This document shows, in pieces, positions 19,817-28,082 of a stretch of 64,000 bases of DNA; the stretch's first letter is position 1, and every line of letters begins with the position of its first letter. A program made the translations under genes and the position numbers. Source of the stretch: Desulfovibrio sp. TomC (GTDB taxonomy: Bacteria > Desulfobacterota > Desulfovibrionia > Desulfovibrionales > Desulfovibrionaceae). The stretch lies in the NCBI RefSeq assembly GCF_000801335.2, contig NZ_JSEH01000003.1, positions 275,747 through 339,746 of the forward strand, in the 5' to 3' direction. The notes under the pieces were generated by a model. The model ran no database searches. It was not told the origin of the DNA and saw only the letters and a list, made by a program, of their open reading frames with translations.

Positions 19817-21487
19817 ATGCCCGAGCCTGACACGACGCTATCTGCCGACCTAATTGACCCAGATCTGACCGGCCGTCCTGCGCCAGCCGGCCAGGCTCCC
19901 AGCCACGTTGCTCCAGGATCGGATACAGTCGTTGCGGAGCTTGAGCGCGAACTGGAGGCCTGCCGTCGCCGTCTGGGCCTTCTGGCCGACCACGGTTCCA
20001 CGGCCATGCTGATTTTCGACGTTGCCGGCCGCATTCTGGAAACCAATCCTGCGGCCCGCACGGTCTTGGGCTTGGCGCCGGGCCAGGAGCGCGACATGCT
20101 CTTGGACGATCTGGCCGCGCCGCTCCTGCCGGGAACAGGGCTTTTCCCCGAATCCTGGGGCAAGGGCAGCGAGGACAGCGGGAGCGGCCTGCCGGTGGGC
20201 TGGCGGCTGAAGCGGGCCGACGGGGAATGGGTGTCGGCCGTTGTGCAGGTGGCCCGGCTAAGTGGAGTCGATTCGGGCCGGCTCATGGCCCTCTTTGAAG
20301 ATACCGGCGATATGTATGACCTGATTGCCGCTTTGGAGGCCGCCAAGGAGGCGGCCGAGGCCGCCAACCAGACCCGGGAAGCCTTCCTGGCCAATGTGAG
20401 TCATGAAATCCGCACGCCCTTAAATGGCGTCCTTGGCATGCTGCAGCTCTTGCAGGGCACGCCGCTTGACCGGGAACAGGGCGAATTCGTGGCCACGGCC
20501 TTGACCTGCGGCCGGGACCTCCTTGGCGTCATGAACACCATTCTCGATTTTTCCAATGTCGCAGACGGCAGTCTGATCCTGTGCCGCACGTCCTTTTCCC
20601 CGCTGGCTGTCTTGCGCGGCGTGGTGGACGCCTATGCGCGCCAAGCCAAGGCCGCCGGGCTGGAGTTGACCCTGGCCGCCGACCCCGGGTTGGCGGAACC
20701 GGCCTGCGGCGATGCGGCCAGGTTGCGGCAGGTGGCGGCCAACCTTGTCTCCAACGCCGTCAAGTTCACTACCGCCGGGTCCGTGCATGTCCGGGCCGAT
20801 CGCCTGGACGATGTTCAGGCCGGACCACTCCTGCGCCTGGTGGTGTCCGACACGGGCATTGGCATCCCGGCCAAGCAGCGCGAACGCATTTTTGAGCCGT
20901 TTACCCAAGTGGACGGTTCGCTGACCCGTCGCTACCAGGGCACGGGCCTGGGGTTGGCCATTGTCGACCGGCTCACGGCCCTCATGGGCGGTTCGGTGCG
21001 CCTGGAAAGCCAGCCCGGCGTCGGCACCAGCGTCACCGTGGACATCCCGCTGCCCGGGTCCGGGAGTCTGGCCGCGCCCGCCCAGAGGGCGGACAGGGAC
21101 GGCCTGCGCGTCCTGGTGGTCGAGGACGAGCCGGTGTGCGGCGTGACGGCCGTGCGGCTGCTCGCCTTCCTCGGCCACAACCCGGTCTGTGCCGGCAGCG
21201 GCGTCGAGGCCTTGGAATTGCTGGCCCGGGAAGTCTTCGATGTCGTCTTCATGGACATCTGCATGGCCGGCATGGACGGTCTGGCCACCACCCGCCACAT
21301 CCGGGCCTTGCCGGGCAGGACCGGTCGGATACCCATCGTGGCCCTGACCGCCCGGGCCCAGGCTACGGATCGCCGGGCCATTGCCGCCGCCGGCCTGGAC
21401 CATTTTCTGGCCAAGCCGGTGGAGACGTCGGAACTGGTGCAGGTGCTGGCCAAGGTGGCCGAAAATCGTCCTGGCGCGGAGAATTAA
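19817..21487 (+). CDS. Hybrid sensor histidine kinase with PAS and receiver domains
   Basis: The 556-residue protein has no membrane span and is probably cytoplasmic. In order it has a PAS domain (about residues 45-170), a short coiled-coil, a HisKA domain with phospho-acceptor H196 in FLANVSHEIRTPLNGVLG, and a HATPase domain (LVSNAVKFT, SDTGIGIP, GTGLGLAI). A C-terminal receiver has acceptor D480 in VVFMDICMAGMDG and a conserved Lys in FLAKPVE. No output partner is next to it. The ATG follows AAAGGA. Its stop shares the four bases TTAA with the stop of the convergent RlmM-like gene. Confidence 0.9.
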   Translation: MPEPDTTLSADLIDPDLTGRPAPAGQAPSHVAPGSDTVVAELERELEACRRRLGLLADHGSTAMLIFDVAGRILETNPAARTVLGLAPGQERDMLLDDLAAPLLPGTGLFPESWGKGSEDSGSGLPVGWRLKRADGEWVSAVVQVARLSGVDSGRLMALFEDTGDMYDLIAALEAAKEAAEAANQTREAFLANVSHEIRTPLNGVLGMLQLLQGTPLDREQGEFVATALTCGRDLLGVMNTILDFSNVADGSLILCRTSFSPLAVLRGVVDAYARQAKAAGLELTLAADPGLAEPACGDAARLRQVAANLVSNAVKFTTAGSVHVRADRLDDVQAGPLLRLVVSDTGIGIPAKQRERIFEPFTQVDGSLTRRYQGTGLGLAIVDRLTALMGGSVRLESQPGVGTSVTVDIPLPGSGSLAAPAQRADRDGLRVLVVEDEPVCGVTAVRLLAFLGHNPVCAGSGVEALELLAREVFDVVFMDICMAGMDGLATTRHIRALPGRTGRIPIVALTARAQATDRRAIAAAGLDHFLAKPVETSELVQVLAKVAENRPGAEN

Positions 21488-22380
21488 AGCCGCACGAAGG
21501 TCAGCTCGTGCTTGTTGTGGCTTAAGTGCAACAGTCGGCTGCCCGGCACGGCCCGAAACCGGTTTAATAGCGAAAAATCCGTCTCGCCCTGCAATTTGAC
21601 CGTCAGCACGTAGCGGCGGCATTCGCCCAGTTCCAGCCAGCGGCTTAGCCACTCGAAAAGCCGCTCGGGATAGCAGATCACATCGGAAAAAAGCCAGTCC
21701 ACGGCCCCGGCATGGCGGGGGTCGAGGCCAAAGGCGCTGCCCGGACACCAGGACACCAGCGGATTTCGGTCCACGTTTTCGGCCAGCGGCGCTTTGTCGA
21801 TGCAAAAGACCCTGGCCGAAAGCGCGGCCAGGACAAACGACCAGCCCCCGGGACTGCCGCCCATGTCCAGGCACAGCTCCCCCGGCCCGGGATGGACGCC
21901 AAGACGCGTAAAGAGCTCCCACAGCTTGAGATAGGCCCGGCTCGGCGGGCCGGTCCTGTCTTCCTCGAAGCGGTAGACGCCCTCCGGCACGGGCTGGCTG
22001 GTCTGCGCCGAGGCCAGCAGCACATTGTCTTCCCACAGGGTAAAGGCCCCAAGCGGGGCCGTCGGCAGCCCCCGGCCGTAGACGAGCGGTTTGGCCGACA
22101 CCCGGGGCAGCTTTTCGGCGATGAGAGCAGCCCGGCGGAAGTGGCCCGACGGCACAAGCGACCAATTGCGCTGGATGGCGGTCAGCTTTCGGGCGGCGTC
22201 GCCGATGGATTCAACGGGGATGAAGTCCGGCGTGAGCCAGACATTGGCGGCAAAGGCGCAGTCGATGGGCGCGCCGTCGGCCACGACCAGCGGATCGCGC
22301 ACGGCGGTGACGGCGCTGCCGAGTTCGCCGGTCAGTTCGGACAAAAGCCCGGGCGGGGCCTGATAAACGGTAAAGGGCAT
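21484..22380 (-). CDS. RlmM-like SAM-dependent 2'-O-methyltransferase (FtsJ fold)
   Basis: The 298-residue protein has an N-terminal RNA-binding-like region and a C-terminal Rossmann methyltransferase domain. The SAM motif ELCLDMGGSPGGWSFVL is close to those of FtsJ/RlmE and RlmM. Downstream are a conserved Asp (WLFSDVICYPERL), a Lys (VLTVKLQG) and a Glu near the C-terminus (HNKHELTFV), consistent with the K-D-K-E tetrad of 2'-O-ribose methylases. RlmM modifies C2498 of 23S rRNA; this protein is somewhat shorter than E. coli RlmM (366 residues), so the target is not certain. The gene lies 83 bases downstream of the RsbU-like gene on the same strand. Confidence 0.75.
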   Translation of the reverse strand: MPFTVYQAPPGLLSELTGELGSAVTAVRDPLVVADGAPIDCAFAANVWLTPDFIPVESIGDAARKLTAIQRNWSLVPSGHFRRAALIAEKLPRVSAKPLVYGRGLPTAPLGAFTLWEDNVLLASAQTSQPVPEGVYRFEEDRTGPPSRAYLKLWELFTRLGVHPGPGELCLDMGGSPGGWSFVLAALSARVFCIDKAPLAENVDRNPLVSWCPGSAFGLDPRHAGAVDWLFSDVICYPERLFEWLSRWLELGECRRYVLTVKLQGETDFSLLNRFRAVPGSRLLHLSHNKHELTFVRL

Positions 22381-22463
22381 GGGTGGTTGCGCCAGGGTTG
22401 CAGGTGGCAGGTCGGGCGGCGCGGGCCGCTTGCCGGCGGACGGCCCGCCGGTAAGGAGAGGCC

Positions 22464-24017
22464 CTACCCTTTTGGCCGCACGAATTCCACCCCGAGCATG
22501 CTCACATCGTCGCGGGGCGGGGCCGCCTGGCAAAACTCCCAGGCCGACTGGCGCAGCGCGGCGAGCAGTTCGCCAACCGGTTTGGCGGCATACCGGGCCA
22601 CCACCGCATCGATGCGCTCTTCGCCAAAATAGTCGCCGGCAGCGGAGCGGCTGTCGGCCAGCCCGTCGCTGAGCGACAGGATCTTGTCGCCCGGGGCCAG
22701 GGTCAGTTCCCCGGGCGGCACGGGACCAAGGCCGGACAGGCCGATGATGGTGCCGCGCATGGGGAGCGGGGTGATGCCTCCCTCGGCCGTAATGAGCAGG
22801 GGCGCGGGATGCCCGGCATTGCCATAGCGGGCGTAGCCGGAGCGCAGATCAATGGTCATGAAGAAAATTGTGAAAAATTTCTGGAATTTGGTGAAGGGGA
22901 ATTCGTCGTTGAGCCGCTCCAGCACCACTTCCGGCGGCACCACGTCGATGTGGCCTTCCGAGCGGTCGATGAGCGTCGAGCGCTGGTAGTGCATGAAGTT
23001 GTAGACCGAATGGGCCACCAGCGACGAAGCCACGCCGTGCCCGGACACGTCGAGCATGTAGAGGCCGACGTGGTTTGGACCCAGCGGAAAGACGTTGAAG
23101 ATGTCGCCGCCGATGTTGTCGCAGGGCAGGAACTCCCAGGCAAACCGCAGCGAGTCGGACATGGTGAAGCGCCGGGGCAACAGGCTCTGCTGGATCTCGG
23201 CGGCCGCGTCCAGGTCTTTTTGGTGCCGGGTGTGCTTTTTGACCAGATCTTCCTTTTGCTTCTCAAAAAGGGTCATGTCCTGGATATTGAGGATGAGATC
23301 GCCGCTTGGCATGGTGGAAAAATGGATCTGGCAGACCCTGCCCTGGCCGTTCTTGTCGGCAAAGGGATACAGCCGCCGCCAGACATGGCCCGGGGCCGGG
23401 CGCGAGCTGAAGATGTCGGCCAGATCGGCCCGGGCGGCCTCGTTGGGAAACACGATGTCCAACCAGCGGTCGGCCGTGGTGTAGGTGTCGGCCGGCAGGC
23501 CGAAGATGCGTTCCATGCCCGGCGAGACAAAGGTGAAGCGGCCGCCCGGACCGGCCACGGCAATGCCGTCATGGGAATATTCCAGGATGGCGGCAATGTA
23601 GGCTTTCTCGGCTTTGAGATCCCGTTCCCGGGCCTTGCGTTCGTCAATGGCGCGCTTGAGGCGCAGGGCGGAATCCACCCGGGCCAGCAACTCGGGGCGG
23701 CACGGCGGTTTTTTGATGTAGTCCATGGCCCCGGCGGCAAAGGCCTCGGCCAGCGAGGCGTCGTCCTCGGCCACGGTGATGACGATGACCGGCACGTCGG
23801 CCATGGCCGCATCGGCCTTGAGGCGCCGGGTGGCGGCCAGACCGCCCATGCCGGGCATGATCAGGTCCATGAGGATGAGGTCCGGGGCTTCCCCGGCGGC
23901 CAGGGCCGCCAGGCAGTCTTCGCCCGAAGCATGGAGGCAGGTCTCGCCGCAACCGGTCAGCAGTCCCGATAGGTAGGCCCTGAAGGTTTCGGAATCGTCA
24001 ACGATGCTGATACGCAT
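22464..24017 (-). CDS. Response regulator with PAS and PP2C/SpoIIE-type phosphatase domain (RsbU-like)
   Basis: The 517-residue protein has an N-terminal receiver (acceptor D51 in DLILMDLIMPG; Lys in YIKKPPC), a PAS domain (about residues 140-250) and a C-terminal PP2C serine phosphatase of the SpoIIE/RsbU type. The metal-binding and core motifs are intact: NIGGDIFNVF, DVSGHGVASSLV, GNAGHPAPLL, LSDGLADSR. Such proteins dephosphorylate STAS-domain antagonists in partner-switching pathways. A STAS gene is nine bases upstream in the same direction and is the obvious substrate. No HPK/RsbW-type anti-sigma kinase is visible nearby. Confidence 0.9.
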   Translation of the reverse strand: MRISIVDDSETFRAYLSGLLTGCGETCLHASGEDCLAALAAGEAPDLILMDLIMPGMGGLAATRRLKADAAMADVPVIVITVAEDDASLAEAFAAGAMDYIKKPPCRPELLARVDSALRLKRAIDERKARERDLKAEKAYIAAILEYSHDGIAVAGPGGRFTFVSPGMERIFGLPADTYTTADRWLDIVFPNEAARADLADIFSSRPAPGHVWRRLYPFADKNGQGRVCQIHFSTMPSGDLILNIQDMTLFEKQKEDLVKKHTRHQKDLDAAAEIQQSLLPRRFTMSDSLRFAWEFLPCDNIGGDIFNVFPLGPNHVGLYMLDVSGHGVASSLVAHSVYNFMHYQRSTLIDRSEGHIDVVPPEVVLERLNDEFPFTKFQKFFTIFFMTIDLRSGYARYGNAGHPAPLLITAEGGITPLPMRGTIIGLSGLGPVPPGELTLAPGDKILSLSDGLADSRSAAGDYFGEERIDAVVARYAAKPVGELLAALRQSAWEFCQAAPPRDDVSMLGVEFVRPKG

Positions 24018-24026
24018 GGGGGACCG

Positions 24027-24359
24027 CTAGACCGGGGCCGTTTGGCCTGGCGCGGAAGATACGGCGAAATATTCGGAAAGCCGCAGCATATCGAGGAGTT
24101 TTTTGATGGGCGGGGCAGGGTTGGCCACGGCCATGGTCTTGCCCCGCTCCTGGCACAGCCGGCGCAGGCCGATCAGAAAGCCCACGCCCGAACTGTCCAT
24201 GAAGCTCACGCCGGACAGATCGACAACGACGCCGGCCGCTGCGGTTTCCAGGGCCAGTCGTTCGACCTCGGCCTTGTTCTCGCTGACGGCGTCCATGATG
24301 ATTTCGCCCGACAGGCTCACGACCATGGCTTGATCCGTTTCGCTTACTGTGAACTGCAT
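24027..24359 (-). CDS. STAS-domain anti-anti-sigma-like protein
   Basis: The 110-residue protein is a single STAS domain. The signature VVVDLSGVSFMDSSGVGFL contains the serine that anti-sigma kinases phosphorylate in SpoIIAA and RsbV. GAGGAG lies seven bases before the ATG at 24359. It precedes the PP2C response regulator by nine bases, so the two form a partner-switching pair. An upstream in-frame extension to 24380 lacks a ribosome binding site. Confidence 0.88.
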   Translation of the reverse strand: MQFTVSETDQAMVVSLSGEIIMDAVSENKAEVERLALETAAAGVVVDLSGVSFMDSSGVGFLIGLRRLCQERGKTMAVANPAPPIKKLLDMLRLSEYFAVSSAPGQTAPV

Positions 24360-24504
24360 CGGCCAGCTCCTCAGGACCATGCGGCCCGAAATCTGTTCAG
24401 GAACAGGCTACCAGCCTTGCGGGAAAAAACCAATGCTTCGCGGGGGGATTTTGCCGGCTTCCCGGTATTCCCACTGAATTGATACGGAGAATTCCAATCC
24501 TCCG

Positions 24505-25971
24505 TCAAGAAGTCTGTGCCAGGGGCGCAACCCGGCCGGACAAGTCCTGGGCCAGCCGTCCCAGCGTCGCCAGCGCCTGTTCCACCGCCGGGGTCCAGGC
24601 GTTGCCGTAGCTTAAGCGCAGGAAATGCTTGAACTGGTCGCAGCCGGAAAAGATGTTGCCCGGGGCCACGCCGATGTCGAACTTCTTGGCCTCGTAAAAA
24701 AGGGCGATGGAGTCCACATTGTCGGGCATCTGTACCCAGATCACCGTGCCGCCGCTTGGATGGGTGACCCGCGTGCCTTCGGGGAAATGGCGCAGAACGC
24801 GCTCCTCGGCCATGCGGGCCTGGCGCTCGATCACGGCACGGAGCTTTCGCAGATGGCGGTCGAAGCTGCCCTGGGCCAGATACATGGCCGCCGCGATCTG
24901 GGTGGGGGTGGCGCAACAGACGTTGGTGGTGGCTTTTATTTCAAAGGCCCGGGCGGCGTAGCGGCCGGGCAGCATGTAGCCCAGGCGAAAGCCCGGGGCC
25001 AGGGTCTTGGAAAACGACGAGCAATGCAGCACGTTGCCGCTGGCGTCAAAGGAGCGCAGGCAGCGCGGCCGCCGCTCGGAGAAGTGCAGGTCGCCGTACA
25101 CGTCGTCCTCGATGACCGGCACGCCGCGTTCGGCCAACAGCGCGGCCATCTCGGCCTTGGCTTCGTCGGGAATAAGCGAGCCGTCGGGATTGTTGAAATT
25201 GGGCGTCAGGATCACGGCCCGCAGATCGAAGCGGTCCAGGGCGGAGCGCAGATCCGCCGGGCGCACTCCGCCGTCCGGGTAGGAGGGCAGCTCCACGGCC
25301 CGCAGACCGAGATTTTCCAGCAGTTGCAGGAAGCAATAATAGGTCGGGGCCGGGATGGCCACGTTGTCCCCGGGTCGGGTCACCGAGCGCAGGGCCAGAT
25401 AGAGCGCCTCCATGGCCCCGCCGGTGATCATGACGTCCTCGGCGCTGGCCGTGATGCCGGCCTCGGCCAGTCGCCAGGCGATCTGACGGCGCAGCTCCAT
25501 ATTGCCGCACACGGCTTCGTACGACGTCACCCGGTCGTCGCCGGCCGCCACCTTGGCCAGCAGACGCCCCAACTGCTTGGTGGGCAACAACGCCTCGTCG
25601 GTACGGGCCACGCCCAGGGGCACGATGTCGCGTCGGGCCATGCCGTCGAGCACCTCCCGGATAAGCGCCCCCCGGGCCACGGTGGCCGGCGCTTGGGCTG
25701 GCCGGGTCGCGCCCCGCGGCGCCGCCCGCCGGGCCGGCATCTGGCGGACGAAAAATCCCGATTTGGGCCTGGCTTCCACAATGCCGCGCCGCTCCAGCTC
25801 CAGATACGCCTGGTTGACCGTGGAGACGCTCACTCCAAGCCGGTTCCCCAGGGCCCGCAGCGACGGGATGCGCTCCCCGGCTTTCAGTTCCCCGGACTCG
25901 ACGAGTCCGAGAATATGTTTCTCCACGGTGACATAGCGAAAAACTCCGGCAGCGGTTTCCGGCAGCGTCAT
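24505..25971 (-). CDS. MocR-type regulator: GntR winged helix fused to class I aminotransferase fold
   Basis: The 488-residue protein has a GntR winged helix in its first 80 residues (IPSLRALGNRLGVSVSTVNQ, RRGIVEARPKSGFFV), a Pro/Ala/Arg linker, and an aminotransferase domain to the end. The PLP lysine lies in CSSFSKTLAPGFRLGYM and the cofactor Asp/Tyr region is present (NPDGSLIP, VIEDDVYGDLHF). MocR proteins use PLP or aminated ligands to control divergent genes, often of vitamin B6, amino acid or transport metabolism. The ATG at 25971 was chosen because AGGAG lies at proper distance; an ATG six codons upstream has GGAG too close. A divergent DUF2917 gene starts 207 bases away. Confidence 0.88.
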   Translation of the reverse strand: MTLPETAAGVFRYVTVEKHILGLVESGELKAGERIPSLRALGNRLGVSVSTVNQAYLELERRGIVEARPKSGFFVRQMPARRAAPRGATRPAQAPATVARGALIREVLDGMARRDIVPLGVARTDEALLPTKQLGRLLAKVAAGDDRVTSYEAVCGNMELRRQIAWRLAEAGITASAEDVMITGGAMEALYLALRSVTRPGDNVAIPAPTYYCFLQLLENLGLRAVELPSYPDGGVRPADLRSALDRFDLRAVILTPNFNNPDGSLIPDEAKAEMAALLAERGVPVIEDDVYGDLHFSERRPRCLRSFDASGNVLHCSSFSKTLAPGFRLGYMLPGRYAARAFEIKATTNVCCATPTQIAAAMYLAQGSFDRHLRKLRAVIERQARMAEERVLRHFPEGTRVTHPSGGTVIWVQMPDNVDSIALFYEAKKFDIGVAPGNIFSGCDQFKHFLRLSYGNAWTPAVEQALATLGRLAQDLSGRVAPLAQTS

Positions 25972-26090
25972 GATGCTCTCCTGGGTCATGCTCCGTCGTC
26001 GCCCGGATGTCTGCCGGGCCGCCTCTGGCCTCATGGGGCGTTGGTTTGACGTCTTGTCGGGCCAAGGCTGTTATGCACGTTTTTTTTGAA

Positions 26091-26115
26091 ATCTGTATCT
26101 GTAATGGTAACAGAG
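26091..26115. promoter_or_regulatory. Candidate MocR operator between divergent genes
   Basis: Two direct ATCTGT repeats (26091-26102) are followed by an inverted copy, giving TCTGT-N7-ACAGA at 26098-26114. Direct repeats combined with an inverted half-site are typical of operators bound by dimeric MocR/GntR regulators. The site is 63 bases before the DUF2917 gene and 120 bases before the MocR start. Binding is inferred. Confidence 0.55.
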
Positions 26116-26177
26116 AATGTGGTCCAAGGGAAGCGCGCCGGAGGCCGTCGCCGCCGGGCAAGGGAAAGGAGCAGGCC

Positions 26178-26540
26178 ATGTTTGCAGATCGTGTGCGGGA
26201 AGACAGGGCGCTTGACGCCGCGCGGGTGGGGATCATCGACGAATGGCTGTCACGGTGGCGGGACAACCGGATGCTTCGGGTGCTGGCCGAGGCCGGGTCC
26301 AAACTGTTTTCGCCGGGAAAAAGCCTCTATTTCCGGCTGGGCCAGGGCAAGTATCTGGCGCTGACCGGCGTGCGCTACTGCCGGGTGACCTGCGCCAAGG
26401 GCGTGGTCTGGGTGACGGCCTCGGGCGACGGGCGCGACACGGTGTTGACTCCGGGCGAGAGCCTGACCCTGGGTCAGGCCGGCAAGGTGATCATTTCCGG
26501 GCGCGGCGAGTCCTCGGAAGTCAAGGTGCGCTGGGACTAG
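26178..26540 (+). CDS. DUF2917 domain protein
   Basis: The 120-residue protein has a short helical start and then a beta-rich DUF2917 core: CRVTCAKGVVWVTASGDGRD, then LTPGESLTLGQAGKVIISGR. DUF2917 is a small cupin-like or beta-roll domain of unknown role. No signal peptide or membrane span is seen. The ATG follows AAAGGAGC by about six bases. It is divergent from the MocR gene with a dyad operator between them, so it may be that regulator's target. Function is unknown. Confidence 0.8.
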   Translation: MFADRVREDRALDAARVGIIDEWLSRWRDNRMLRVLAEAGSKLFSPGKSLYFRLGQGKYLALTGVRYCRVTCAKGVVWVTASGDGRDTVLTPGESLTLGQAGKVIISGRGESSEVKVRWD

Positions 26541-26683
26541 CGGTATGCCTGGTCATTGCCGCAGGGGGGGCGGCGGCAACGGCGCAGGGCGGGACGAGGC
26601 CGCGATTTCGTCGGTTTGTCGCCGGCCCGTGTTGCTGCCGGGGGCGCAAGCTGGTAGGCCTTGACCGGGTCAAGGAGGACGCC

Positions 26684-28021
26684 ATGGAAGACCGCTGCCC
26701 TGTCTCTGACGCCGATACCGCCATCACCGTGCTCGGGCCGGCCAAGATTCCCTCGCCGCTGCCCTACTGCCGGTTCGACGACGACGCGGCCCGGGTGCGC
26801 CTGGAACTCGACGCCAGTGATTTCGGTTCCGGACGCGGCCCGTGCCTGGCCGATTTCGAACTGGCCGGCCCGCGCGGACGCATCTATTTCGATTCCTCCA
26901 AGGTCAAGGTGGCCATTGTCACCTGCGGCGGGCTGTGCCCGGGCTTAAACGACGTCATCCGGGCCATCGTCATGGAGTGCCACCACAACTACCATGTGGC
27001 CGGGGTGCTCGGCATCCGGTTCGGCCTGCAAGGCTTTATCGAGTCGTATGGCCATGCCCCGATGGATCTGACCCCCCAAAGCGTTTCCGACATCCACCAG
27101 TTCGGCGGCACCATGCTCGGTTCGAGCCGGGGACCGCAAAAGCCCGAAGATATTGTCGATTCGCTGGAACGCCTGAACGTCGGCATCCTCTTTGTCATCG
27201 GCGGCGACGGCACCATGAAGGCCGCCCGGCGCATCCAGGAGGAAATCGCCCGGCGTCGGTCGAAAATAAGCGTCATCGGCGTGCCCAAGACCATTGATAA
27301 CGACGTCAATCTGGTCACCAAGTCCTTTGGCTTCGACACGGCCGTGGAAAAGGCCACCGAGGCCATCCGCTGCGCCCATACCGAGGCCATAGGCGCGCTC
27401 AACGGCGTCGGCGTGGTCAAGGTCATGGGCCGGGAATCCGGATTTATTGCCGCCCAGGCCACCTTGGCCCTCAAAGAGGTCAACTACGTCCTGGTGCCGG
27501 AATGTTCCTTTACCCTGACCGGGGAGCAGGGGCTGCTCCCGTCCCTGGAAGAACGGCTTAAGGCCCGCAAGCACGCGGTCATCGTGGTGGCCGAGGGGGC
27601 AGGACAAAATCTGCTGCCCGATACCGGCGCGCGCGACGCCTCGGGCAATCCTGTGCTCGGCGACATCGCCCAATATCTGTGCGGGGAGATCGAGGCCTAT
27701 TTCCGGGACCGGCAGATGCCGATCACGCTCAAATTTATCGACCCGAGCTACATCATCCGGTCCGTGCCGGCCAATGCCAACGACCGGGTCTACTGCGGCT
27801 TTCTGGGCCAGAATGCGGTCCATGCCGCCATGGCCGGCAAGACCGGCATGGTGGTGTCCCGGCTCTTTGACCGCTACGTCCACCTGCCGCTCGATCTGGT
27901 CACGCTCAAGCGCAAAAAACTCAATATCTCTTCGGATTACTGGCGTTCCGTGCTCGAATCCACCGGCCAGCACGAGGTGACGCCCTTTACCGACGACCCG
28001 GTGGTGTTTTGTCCGGTGTAG
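26684..28021 (+). CDS. pfkA: ATP-dependent 6-phosphofructokinase, long clade
   Basis: The 445-residue enzyme phosphorylates fructose 6-phosphate in glycolysis. It has an N-terminal extension of about 75 residues, then AIVTCGGLCPGLNDVIR, the nucleotide motif GGDGTMKAARRIQEE and the catalytic PKTIDNDV. Glycine in GGDGT (rather than GGDDS) points to ATP and not pyrophosphate as donor. PKTIDND with GGDGT is the combination seen in clade X enzymes such as those of trypanosomatids and actinobacteria. MGRESGF and the C-terminal sugar-phosphate motifs are present. AAGGAGG precedes the ATG by five bases. It is followed by a strong terminator. Confidence 0.88.
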   Translation: MEDRCPVSDADTAITVLGPAKIPSPLPYCRFDDDAARVRLELDASDFGSGRGPCLADFELAGPRGRIYFDSSKVKVAIVTCGGLCPGLNDVIRAIVMECHHNYHVAGVLGIRFGLQGFIESYGHAPMDLTPQSVSDIHQFGGTMLGSSRGPQKPEDIVDSLERLNVGILFVIGGDGTMKAARRIQEEIARRRSKISVIGVPKTIDNDVNLVTKSFGFDTAVEKATEAIRCAHTEAIGALNGVGVVKVMGRESGFIAAQATLALKEVNYVLVPECSFTLTGEQGLLPSLEERLKARKHAVIVVAEGAGQNLLPDTGARDASGNPVLGDIAQYLCGEIEAYFRDRQMPITLKFIDPSYIIRSVPANANDRVYCGFLGQNAVHAAMAGKTGMVVSRLFDRYVHLPLDLVTLKRKKLNISSDYWRSVLESTGQHEVTPFTDDPVVFCPV

Positions 28022-28044
28022 GCCGGGACGGCGATTGTCCGCTC

Positions 28045-28082
28045 AAAGCGGCAGGGGTGGCCAGCCTCTGCCGCTTTTTTTA
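28045..28082. terminator. Rho-independent terminator between converging pfkA and tamB
   Basis: Arms at 28045-28057 and 28065-28077 pair over 13 bases with one G-T wobble around a 7-base loop, followed by a run of eight T. The A3 flank on the left lets it act for the opposite strand too. The stop codon of the minus-strand tamB-like gene lies in the T run. Confidence 0.88.
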
